Source of the DNA: Chrysopilus asiliformis
Taxonomy: Eukaryota; Arthropoda; Insecta; Diptera; Rhagionidae
Length of the DNA: 64,000 nt
Direction of reading: 5' to 3'
Assembly (NCBI GenBank): GCA_964034945.1
Contig: OZ035961.1
Coordinates: 7,764,501-7,828,500, forward strand
In this document: positions 54,538 through 64,000 of the stretch, in pieces
Layout: each line of letters begins with the position of its first letter
Position numbering within the stretch: the first letter of the stretch is position 1
Program-made: the position numbers and the translations under genes
Notes under the pieces: model-generated
The model's database searches: none
What the model saw: the letters and a program-made list of their open reading frames with translations, nothing else
Told to the model about the DNA's origin: nothing

Positions 54538-55269
54538 CAGACATGGGCAAAGTGTTGCCTTTTTGGCCCATTTGGCCCAGTTTGAGAGAACCGAAATAAT
54601 ACAATTGCAACTGGGCCAAATACAATTGCAACTGGGCCAAATTTAGTATCATGCTTACACAGTGCTTGTAACTCTCTACTTTCACAGCGATGAGCGAAAA
54701 CACATCACAGCCATCGGTCGTTCTGAGTTGTTTTCACGTCATTTGCCATCAGGTACTCCACTAAGTAGGTTGTGTTAGTTATTTGCGCATATACACTGAA
54801 ATAAATATGAAGCGTTTCTATAATAATAGAAACTTCAAAGATCAATGGGAGGAGGATTTTTTTTTGTAGAAATCCCTTTGGATTTTTTTTTGGCTTGGTT
54901 TGTTTTCTTAAGCTTTCCCACATCAAAAAATATGCAATGCAAAGGCATTATGTAGCCAAGCACAAAAGGGATTTTGATTTTGATGGTGAAAGGAGAAAAT
55001 TAATTTTTGCAAAATTAAAAGAAGACTTTCTAAAGAAAACTACATGCACTGCTAATGTTATACCAGAGCAGAAAACTAAGTCATGTAATTCGAAAGCAAT
55101 AAAAAAAAGCTTCGTTTGTAGTCAGTTTAAAAATCGCACAGCACAATAAATGTTTCAGCGACGGGACTTTATAAAAGACATTTTCTTACAGTGTACTCGA
55201 TTTTCTGAAGTCTATTTTGGCTTGTTGGTATATGTTTGGCCCGTTTTAATTTTCTCTTGCCCACGTCTG
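54538..55269 (+). mobile_element. hAT element with decayed BED-finger ORF
   Basis: The ends CAGACATGGGCAAAG and, inverted, CAGACGTGGGCAAGAG are flanked by a perfect 8-bp duplication GTCTAAAC (54530-54537 and 55270-55277). The interior keeps part of the N-terminal coding region of a hAT transposase and lacks the catalytic domain. TGGGCCAAAT repeats occur near the left end. A pogo-like MITE begins only 11 bp after the right duplication. Confidence 0.92.
54817..55149 (+). pseudogene. hAT-type transposase N-terminus (BED-like zinc finger), broken
   Basis: One frame first gives FKDQWEEDFFFVE, as at the start of GTF2IRD2/ZBED-like hAT proteins. After a frameshift in the T-rich tract near 54870, the frame of 54895-55149 gives LVCFLKLSHIKKYAMQRHYV and AKHK, with the H-x4-K-H end of a BED-type finger. 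The second Cys of the C-x2-C pair looks lost. A charged stretch follows and then a stop at 55149. No RNase H fold or dimerisation domain is present. Confidence 0.7.
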
Positions 55270-55287
55270 GTCTAAACAATATAAATA

Positions 55288-55565
55288 CAGTAATCCCTCC
55301 AACTGCGCGGTAAATACGTTCCACAAAAAGGGCGCACAAACCGAAACCGCGCACAGTGAACCCTACTTTGTATAAAATTTTGGGGTCAGGAACATGTTTT
55401 TTTAAACTAAAATTATAAAAAAAACCGCGCAGCTGTGCGATTTTTACCGCGCAGTTCGAAATTTTGGTATTAAAAACTTAACCGCGCAGTTGCGAAACCG
55501 CGGAGTTAGAAACCTCGCAGTTAGAAACCTCGCAGTTAGAAACCGCGCAATTGGAGGGATTACTG
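55288..55565. mobile_element. pogo/Tigger-like MITE with CAGTAATCCCTCCAACTGCG ends
   Basis: 26-bp inverted ends are flanked by TA (55286-55287 and 55566-55567). CAGTAATCCCTCC ends with CCGCGCA motifs are typical of pogo-group elements. The right side has four near-tandem GTTAGAAACC(T/G)CG(C)-type units of 15 bp. Confidence 0.9.
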
Positions 55566-55567
55566 TA

Positions 55568-56443
55568 TATGAATGTTATTACATAAAATTTTTTGCCCTT
55601 CTTTCGCAATTTAGCGAGTTTTTGATCAAATCTTATATTTCCTGTTTATCAATGGTACCGTACTACTACACTTTTATCTTATTTGTATGGCAAGATATAT
55701 GTTAAAATTTTCTACCATGATTACACAATCTACACAATATCAATTTCTATTTATATACCTTTTATTTTTCATCTAGATACACAATACCTGAATAGATTTA
55801 TACAGTGAGCAAAAGATATCAACGTAGATAGCTCATGCCAAGAAAAAATGTTGCCCTTTAATATCCGTTTCTTTGTGAACTCATATCCTAGGGCTGACCG
55901 TTGCATTTGATGGATGTTTAATGGATTTTTTGGCGTTACTCTCTTTTTCTTTCTTCTTCAGTTTTTTTTTGTATTATTCTTTTTGAACTTTTCTCTTTCT
56001 TTCTGTAAATGCTGCTGTTCTGTCCTTTTATTGCCAAAAAGATAGGAAGTCAGAAGACGAAAAACTCATGACTATGCTCTTCTTCAATGAAAGAATAAAA
56101 ATTTCTTTATCCAAACTGTCCAAAAACGCGCAAATTCGTTTCATATGGTATTTTTTTTTTGGAATGGTCAATCCGGTATGTACTTAAGTGAATTTGATTT
56201 GATTCACTAATGGATTTTATATTTCAGATTCCACTTCATTCACTGTGAATAGAACGGATCTACTGGAAATGATAAGATAGATTTATCCCTGGATCTGAAA
56301 GAAAAGGAATTTCTTGCAGAGTCTCCGATTTTAATATAATGTCGATTACTGTCATTTCCAGCTGGCAGTTTTAAATAAAAAAAAATTTTTTTTTCAAAAA
56401 TACGTCTTGGAAATTTAATTACGACTTTGCTATTTTATCAATA
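55568..56443. other. Gene-free AT-rich stretch
   Basis: Only short ORFs and T-rich runs were seen. Confidence 0.4.
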
Positions 56444-56940
56444 AGGGTATTCACAGTCCTCTTTTAATTTTGGGTATTCGGTGTTTTCGGTAATATTAAA
56501 AGACTGAAAATATTCTGCTGTAAACATCCCACAGCACAGATTTGAGAATAGCGCTTTTATGGGATACGTGACCAAATCATGAACTGCGAATTTGATTGTA
56601 AAATATGTCACATACCTTTAAATCCAATTTGATGTATTCTTTTAAATTTCTATTGTGGCAACGGGTATCAAAATTGAAAAAATTTGCAGTCCGATGAGAT
56701 TAACAAAAAACCAGCGAGAAAACTTGACAACTAAAAACATTACTAGCGCCACTCGCGGTTGATTCTTGATACCGAATAACCGGGCCGGAAAACACGACTC
56801 AAGGCATGTCTACAATTACCGAATCCGGTAATTCATTTTTACATGAACCAAATTACCGTCTCGGTAAAAATCTGTTAAATTTGACTGAATTACCGAGCGG
56901 TAAAATTACTCGCAATTTAAAAGAGGACTGTGAATACCCT
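56444..56940. mobile_element. AGGGTATTC MITE, copy 2
   Basis: It has the same ends and interior as the intron 3 copy at 16882 in the same orientation, with TA on both sides (56442-56443 and 56941-56942). Differences are scattered substitutions and a few short indels, so the pair diverged only modestly. Confidence 0.92.
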
Positions 56941-56942
56941 TA

Positions 56943-59900
56943 GTATTTAAAAATGATGTGTGTTTTTAATATACACCTAGTTCTCGTTTACACGGTCTTA
57001 TATACGTTCCAGAAATAAAACCCTTTTAAAAAAAACGTGGAGAACAAGACAATATCCCAATTGACCAAATTGGTTGGAAAACCAATTGGATTTCCAAACA
57101 TCTTGTACCAAGTACCGAAGGTACGATTTATGGAATTTTGACTGGAAATCCAAGATTTTTTCCTGTTGAAAATGGTCCTTTTTGTACCATAAGGTCCATA
57201 ATTCCAAATGCTCCCACAAATATTCTTAAACTTTATAAAGGAAAATTGCGTGGTACATTTAGGCATGGTACAAAAATTCCAACATTGGTCAATTGGTATG
57301 TAGATGTAAAAATAGGTGATGGTTTCATATCCCTAAAAAAACTTTTTTTATTTAATTCAAAAAAAAAACTCCGATCTTTTTAATGCAACACTACCCTAGG
57401 TTTTCCATTTCAAATAAGTATTCTACGTATTTCAACATTATTCGTTTTGCTAAAATAAAAATTAGTTTATTGCTGGGCAATTGGAAACTAAATTATCCAA
57501 GGCAAATATTGTAGATTAAATTAATAACCTTGGCATTTTCATTGAAATCTGTCAAATTCTTATCATTTAAAGACGACAGAACGTCTGCTCTTGATAATAG
57601 AAAAGATTTACAAAAATCAATTCGAAATTAATAAAAAAAAACTTCAAAAAAAAAATATTGATATCATGCGTGACAAGTGGATGATCCCATATAAAAATTT
57701 TTATTAAATTGATTTTAAGAACAAAAAATTTTGATGCATTTTTTTATTCTCGTAAAAACTACCACCGCAATCAAATCAGAATATACTAAGTATGTTTTCA
57801 AGAATTTCAATAATTTTTTTTATCTCAAATGTAAGTAGATTGGTCTGAATTTTCACTATCGCTAGCACCTTTTTTGTTCTGTTGACCTAAAAGACATTTT
57901 GTAGATTAAATTGTTACCAAAATGAAAATTTTGTTTATAAACAAACATGCGTCAATGCCAGTACGAAACAAATTATCGATTGTTGTCAATTAATGTAAAA
58001 TCTCGTTTGAGCCGATTAATTTATAATGTTTCAGTGCTAATACTAATAACGGCACCAATCTTGATTATATTGACACAGCAGTGACATTGATATTGACAAT
58101 TAAAATCTGCCAACTTAAAATTTTACCTTTGTAGGTGAGCCATAGTATCAGACGATTGGCACACCTCAATCTAGCTCTCCTCCGACAGTGACAATTCATT
58201 AGATATAAAATTATTGCCAAGATTATTACTGGCACCTCATTGTCTTTTGTCAGGATTTTGAATTCGTTTAATTAATTTAATGAAAGTGGTCACTGACTCG
58301 ACGGTCGTTCGTCTGCTCCAGTTTATCAAGTATTATAACAAAAGTGAACTCGCTTTAAAATCGATTAATTAAGTCTTTAGCATTGATTTAAAGACAACCA
58401 TTGCTGATTTAAGATTAAAATTACAATCAAACCTCATGTTGCTAGGTAGTAATTTTCGAAATCATCGAATCTAAACAATTTAAAAAACCCAACGCAAAAA
58501 AATGTAATTTAGATGGTTGCCAAGTTTTTATTAAGAAATATTAATAGGAAAGTATTTTGTTAATGATTTGGTGGGCAGAAAAAAATTACTTCAGAATTGT
58601 TTTCCTTATTTTGGAAATTCTGAAGTAAGAAGAAAATATTTCTTTTCCCCATAAGTCCAAAAAGGGATCAAAGAAGAACTGCAAACAAGAGGAATCTGAG
58701 AGCCTCTAAGATTTTTGTGAGATTTTATCAAAACATAAGAAATGCTTTAATTGGCAAAAGGCAATTCTAAAATTACTAACGTTTGAAACAGTCGAACGTC
58801 GATATATCGAAGCTGCGGAGTTTTCGAGTAATCGAGGTAAGGATTGGAATGATTTGCGATTGCACTCTCTTCTTACCGAAACGAGCAATGGCATAACTAT
58901 GAAGAGCATACGCCCGCCAAGAGAGAGGAGCACTGACAGTAAAGGGGCCGCCAAGAGAACAAAGACACTGGAAGGTTGCCTTAAGCTAGGTGTATTTTCA
59001 CCTGCGACACAGTTTTCCGTACAAATAATAATTATTTTCAATAAAAATTTGCATGCGGAACATTTCATTCTGAAATTTTTTAAATGTGGACCCATTTTTT
59101 CTAATTTTAAAGAAATTATATTCTCTTATATTTTTCGTTTATGTAATTACAAACAAAACTGAGGCAAACCATCTCATTGATAGTTTTTTTTTAATTTTCA
59201 GGCACACGAAAATTAATTTTCATCACTGTCTTTTTGCCCCGGGTGCCGGTGTGTCTTCGTATAGCCTTGCCCCCTCATTATAAAAATATACATGTACGTA
59301 AATGACTAAATTTGTAACTCAGTGCGTGTATTTAAGATAAATCAAGGAAAAATTTCGCCCGCGGCACATTTTTCCCAAAGTGTCTGGTGTACATTTATTC
59401 GTAGTAAAGATCCATTTGACAGCACTTCCATTTGACACCATGAGAGAGACCGAGAAGCGATACGTTTCTCCTGAATATGCCCCACTCCGTTTTCTCCCAC
59501 TCCGTTTTCTCCCACTCCAGGAGGCATGGATTTCTCTTTACCGCACCCGCCGAAATTACTTCCAGCCACACTAGTGCAACGTTATTTTGACAAAGAATAT
59601 TGTGTAAACTGAAACTACTTGGATTGCCTATACTTTGGGAATCTAATTTCTTTGAAATTATAACACCCGGTTTCACAGTGCAAGATTAAGCTTCGAATTT
59701 GGCTTAAGCTTTCGCTTAACTGTTTTTACTGTTTCACAGTGATGGTTTAGTCCTTAAACTGAGTTTAAATTTCCGTTTATTTAAGCCACCAAACTTGAGC
59801 GCTTAAGCTAAAGCTTAGCATGCGAAATGGGCAAGAGTTTAAGGGAATCTAATTTCTTTAAAATTGGGTTTGATATCGGTATACGGTATCGAGGTTTCAA

Positions 59901-60975
59901 TTTAGTAAGAAAGGTGTTGCATAGTAAGAAAGGTGTTGTACACATTATGCTAATGTCCACCGCTTGGAACACCTCTTAACTTTTCTCGATTTTTGTATGG
60001 GAGCGCCTTTTCTCGATTTTTGTATGGGAATCAATATCACAGCCATTTTATGGAAAGTTCTTAAAACACATCCATAAACGTTCTAACAGTTATTTCTCGT
60101 TTTTTTTTATAATTTTTGTAAAAAAAAACCCCATACCTTGAAATACCAATTTTTTACCCAATTTGGCGTATAATCTAAAATTTCCCTGATCCCAAAAAAT
60201 GAAAGTTAAAACCTTTTAAAAAGTAACAATTTTAGGGGACTGAAACCTTTTTTCAAAATTTGTAATCATTCCAAAAATACTGGTAAAAATTTTGTCTTAC
60301 AATTTAGTCTACATAGTTATGGATTTGACGCCATAAAAATTCTTATAATATATTAAAGCTTGACAATAAAAAACTCAAATAATGATCGTTTTAGATTTCC
60401 TACTTCTGTTGTTGTTCTATTTTGTGAAAGTCAATGGGCCTGCCTTCTGATAGGAATGTTTTGACTAGAATTGAAGATTTTTTCCCCTTCCTATTCTCAC
60501 ACTGTTGATAAGTGGCAACCTTATTTATGTTTCACGAATTCTAGGCATTCATTTTGAATTGTACATAAATTCCATGCATTGTTACGGCCTTCATTCCATT
60601 GAGCAGCTTATTGGAGGATAATCCGAATAATAACGATAAATCTGAAATAATTTATCATGTATTGAAGAACGAGCATAAAAAGTTCATTCCAAGGGTTGGT
60701 AAAATCATTAAAGCTGAAGCTATTTTTGTTATTATTTTATTTATTATGTAATTATTATCAAGCATCAAATACAATTTATTGTTTCCAATAGAATTTAGGG
60801 CGCCGAATTTGATCTTTCATTTAAAAAAGTGAACAATTATACTAATCTAGGTGTACAAAATAGGTTTTTTTTTATTGATAAACAATTATTTGAAATCTTA
60901 TTGTATTCTTTTTGAACGTGAAGATTTTTTCAGCAACATTTTTTCATGTTTTACTATTTGAAACTAAATAGCGAT
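56943..60975. other. Long stretch without a recognised gene
   Basis: It holds the dispersed repeat at 57052-57182. TTTTCTCCCACTCCG repeats lie at about 59490-59520. A degenerate inverted pair at about 59670-59840 (CCGGTTTCACAGTGCAAG versus GCATGCGAAATGGG) could be an old MITE. Short direct duplications occur at 59906-59945 and 59979-60030. A 129-codon minus-strand ORF at 58706-59095 has no recognisable domain and is opposed by a 102-codon plus-strand ORF. Confidence 0.45.
57052..57182 (-). repeat. Dispersed repeat, inverted copy of 36036-36166
   Basis: ATATCCCAATTGACCAAATT through GTACCAAGTACCGAAGGTAC and AAAATGGTCCTTTT is the reverse complement of the other copy with scattered changes. Confidence 0.75.
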
Positions 60976-61218
60976 CCCAAGTAACAATTTGAGTTTACAT
61001 TCCGGTTATGAAACGTATTTGAAACCATGGTAACAAAACTCAAAAGTTTCACATTTGGTCTCTGTCACCTTTCAGAAACGTTTCAGAAACCCTATTTAGA
61101 AGCTGGTTTCAAAATAACCGTTTTTGGCGGGTTTATTCGGAAACCATCTAAAATTTAACCTAAATGTAACCTAAATTGAAGGTTTTTTTGTAACCACGGT
61201 TACAAATTGTTTCTTGGG
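60976..61218. mobile_element. MITE with CCCAAGTAACAATTTG ends
   Basis: Left CCCAAGTAACAATTTG and right, inverted, CCCAAGAAACAATTTG enclose 243 bp, with GAT on both sides (60973-60975 and 61219-61221). The interior has GAAAC and GGTTACAAA-like blocks in both directions. Confidence 0.65.
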
Positions 61219-61221
61219 GAT

Positions 61222-62700
61222 ATTTTGGCCACTAAAATTTCAATTTATTGTAAATCAAGCTAAAAAAAAACATAAGAAGTCGTAAAGTGGTCGTCGCGCT
61301 TGCAATTTGCAACAATTTTTCGACTTAGTGGCGGTCTTTTGGCGATTCCTTGTGTTATTATGGGCGAATTATAATAGAAATTACAGGTGATTAATTTTTA
61401 AAGTAATTTTTTGAATAAGAAAACCGTTGCGCAATCACATGTAATTTTATTCACAACCACAGTCCCATAAATGAAAATTTATTGCCCAAAAATCGCATTG
61501 TATCGACTATGTGAAATATTCGAGATTTTCTCAGATCTCCTATTTATAATGCTTGATATTTTAATTTTTTTACTTTATATGAAAATCATATACGAGTTTA
61601 TTAGATTTAATATACAATTTGTAACGCATCGAAATTTATTCGATTTTCTCGAAAACGGTAAGTTGTATAGAAAAGTTTAGAACGGCAAAATGTGTGTAGA
61701 ATATAATTTTACACAACTTTTGCTGACATTAAAATCCAATCGGAGCACAACACAATGGATTTTTTCCTCTATACAAATAGACTTTTTTATATAACGAATT
61801 TTTCTGCCCACATAATAATTCAATAATTTTTCTTATTTTTTTTAAATGGACACTAACATACTAATGAAAAATTTCAACTTTGTTTGCAAAAATTCATTAT
61901 AAATTCACATTTATTTATCATAGAGTGCACAACTTACATAAATAGTAGTAACGATCGATACTATCATTTGGTTTGCAATTATGTTGTACAACATTATATG
62001 AAAATAACCACATATTCATCCATTCATATCGAAATAATTCAGTTATGTATAATTTCGAGAACATAGCAAATACCAATTAATAAAATTGGTAACATACATG
62101 AGGGCAATCATAAAGTATGTTATTTATGAAAATGCAATCTCTTAGATTTGATTTGGTTTATCGCCTGTTCGACTGACATAAATGAGTTAAATGGAATACC
62201 ATTTAGAAGTTTTTAGTGCTGACTTTTCGATTGGATTTGTTCAACTGCTATAGCGTAAATCGAATGAAATAAATAAAAGCCTTAAGGCATAATCAACAAC
62301 CATGTCAATTAACGATTTTCGGTTGAACGGAAACATTTTCTTTCTTATAAAATTCTCAATGGGTTCCGCTTCACCAATTCGGCGGCATCAAGTTCACCTT
62401 GTGCACTTGGGCCATCGATTTCACGCAAAAAAATGTTGCCAAAGTGAAAAAAAAGACCAAATCAAAATAGAATAAATTCAAAACTTTAGGCGTTTTCAAA
62501 GTCTTAAACTTATATACCAAGGTGTGTAATCTTTTGAATAGAATTTTATGTGTTAAGAATTTCTAAATTTTGTGATACCATTTGTATTTTAACCAAACTA
62601 TAGTGTGAATGTTTAACAACAATAGGAGTATTATATAATCCAGGAAAATTAGGATTTAACCTCTTAAAAAATCCTAGTTAACTGGATTTTTGCACAGACC
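61222..62700. other. Gene-free AT-rich stretch
   Basis: No coding block, RNA gene or repeat pair was recognised. Confidence 0.4.
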
Positions 62701-63230
62701 TTTATTTTGGCATAACAAACAACGTCCCAAAAGTCCATTCCAAAATAGCGCCGGCGTCGTGAGTTATTCAAGGTCAAAGGTCCAAAAAATCAGTTTTTTA
62801 CGTTTATCTCACTTTGTACGGGTTGTACGTCTTTTTGAGGTTCAGATGAATTAATCACAATAAAATTCTCTACAAAAAAGGTTAAATACAATTTTCTTGT
62901 AGGACAAACAGTTTTCGAGATACAAGTCGTCAAACTATGCGTCGCACAGAGAAATTGCTATTATTCAAGGTCAAAAGTCAAATAAATCGTAAATATCTCT
63001 CTTTGTATGGCCTGTTCGCATTTTTTGTGTTCAGATGAATCGCTCCTCCGGAAATTCTCTACAAAAAAGGTTAAATAAGGTTTTTTTTTAGGGGCAATAG
63101 TTTTCGAGATAGAAGTCCAGACACTGTGAACTGTACATTCGTTTCCCGACCACCATTGAGGTAGAATACAAGGCGCGTTTTTTACATGGTTTCCCCAGTA
63201 GGCCTAATTCATATTCTTTCCACCTTCATT
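62701..63230 (-). repeat. 3' flank of the CXC-tail gene, with an internal duplication
   Basis: Two related units (about 62765-62940 and 62960-63115) each contain TTATTCAAGGTCAAA, a TTTGTA(C/T)GG block, TTCAGATGAAT, TTCTCTACAAAAAAGGTTAA and AGTTTTCGAGATA. They lie downstream of the minus-strand gene and probably belong to its transposon. Confidence 0.6.
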
Positions 63231-63233
63231 CAT

Positions 63234-63857
63234 TTATTCTTCTTCTGCTTCTGCTTCTTCTTCTTCTTCTCCTTCTTCTTGTTCTTGTTGCCCTTCATCT
63301 TCCATATAGGTATCACCTTCACTTGCATTTAATGTTAAGGTACCAATAAGATCGAGTTCATCATCGACATCGTTTAAATTGTCAAAGGATTCCGTGATAT
63401 CACAAGAAGCAGGATTTAAACATGATTGACCCCGACAAAAGCTACAAACGATGGAGCACGGTAATCCAATTTTTCTGCATCCACAATTGGAACCACAACC
63501 TTTTGTGCAGTTGCAAAAAACGGAATTCAGGAGTTCTTCCGGTGCTGGTGGAAGTAATGTACTAACTGGCTGCAAGACATTGTTGTTGTTGTTAAATGTC
63601 CATCCCCACTGTTGAGGGTCTAAGTCTTTTCCAAGCCAAGTTTGCACCTGATAATATGGTGTTGTGCGGCTCCTATTGTGGGTGGAAGTGAAGATAATTT
63701 AACTGCCTTATTGAGTCTTGTAGATTTAGCGAAACTCAAGTAGCGATAATTGTCGAAGGAGTCTTCAGTTTTTGGAGCTCCGTACATTGCTAAAATAAAA
63801 AGTGTTCCATTTCTGGCAATAATATCCCGTGAGCAATTCTCTTGCTTGAATATTTCG
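63234..63857 (-). pseudogene. C-terminal part of a transposon-type protein with a CXC cysteine cluster
   Basis: The final 137-codon frame (63647 down to 63234) has D-P-Q-Q-W-G-W, then LLPPAPEELLNSVFC and a cluster C-N-C-x3-C-G-x2-C-x-C-R-K-x-G-L-x-C-x3-C-x2-C-x-G, close to CXC (tesmin/TSO1-like) zinc-binding repeats, followed by an acidic Glu-rich tail. Upstream, a different frame encodes RNGTLFILAMYGAPKTEDSF and KLSSLPPTIGAAQHH. The two parts are joined by a frameshift near 63655, since the family normally runs straight from L-P-P-T through to the W-G-W motif. Such proteins are multi-copy in many invertebrates and look mobile-element-related. The exact family name is not certain. The upstream half is disrupted by an inverted duplication. 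Confidence 0.65.
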
Positions 63858-64000
63858 ACAAGACTCAATAAGGCAGTTAAATTATCTTCACTTCCACCCA
63901 CAATAGGAGCCGCACAACACCATATTATCAGGTGCAAACTTGGCTTGGAAAAGACTTAGACCCTCAACAGTGGGGATGGACATTTAACAACAACAACAAT
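63579..64000. repeat. Large inverted duplication reaching the window end
   Basis: 63579-63721 and 63858-64000 are inverted copies with no difference seen by eye, around a 136-bp spacer (axis near 63789.5). The right arm is still pairing at the last base, so the duplication continues outside. It places a second, oppositely oriented copy of the CXC-tail coding segment on the plus strand. Confidence 0.92.

Noticed and set aside
58706..59095. 129-codon minus-strand ORF with a hydrophobic stretch
   Set aside because: No recognised domain, an equally long opposing ORF, and no promoter or splice context. Kept only as a note in the gene-free region.
63750..63959. Plus-strand ORF whose C-terminus repeats the minus-strand ORF's C-terminus
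   Set aside because: The shared ending is explained by the inverted duplication, not by two genes.

Overview
The window reads as AT-rich nuclear DNA of an arthropod, most likely an insect and possibly a fly. It carries one multi-exon gene with GT-AG introns. The rest is dominated by class II transposable-element debris typical of insect genomes (hAT, piggyBac, PIF/Harbinger, Tc1/mariner and pogo MITEs, plus non-autonomous Helitrons). There is also a Jockey-type LINE fragment, a miniature LTR-type element, and a nuclear copy of mitochondrial ND2 with TGA read as Trp. The dipteran assignment is an inference from the ND2 and repeat style, not a search result. I see no bacterial-style operon, CRISPR array, rRNA or intact tRNA gene.

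Layout. 1-8678: repeats only, including a TTA-flanked MITE, a Helitron, a foldback element and a cluster of (GGAC)n-bearing repeats. 8679-24266 (+): eight exons of an SLC5A-family sodium/solute symporter. They keep one reading frame across seven introns and give 534 residues; the exons for the N-terminus are not in the window or were not recognised. Several introns host MITEs, and one of these is nested in another. 24267-37237: hAT-like, Harbinger-like and piggyBac-like MITEs, a foldback element split by a LINE, a Helitron, and a 2-kb element with TACTTA target duplications. 37238-38493: two apparently identical 558-bp LTR-like repeats around a 140-bp core. 38494-51549: more MITEs, Helitron ends and a second deleted mariner. 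51550-51772: ND2 numt. 52143-56940: a Helitron, a 19-bp minisatellite, and a hAT element with a decayed BED-finger ORF lying next to a pogo-like MITE. 56941-62700: nothing genic recognised apart from small repeats. 62700-64000: the decayed 3' part of a transposon-type gene with a CXC cysteine cluster, inside a large inverted repeat that runs off the window end.

The only convincing host gene is the transporter. No novel multi-gene system is visible. The most unusual items are the identical LTR pair with a 118-codon ORF inside each LTR, the LINE-split foldback, the terminal inverted duplication, and a recurrent GTGCCGCAGGTGA core scattered through the window.
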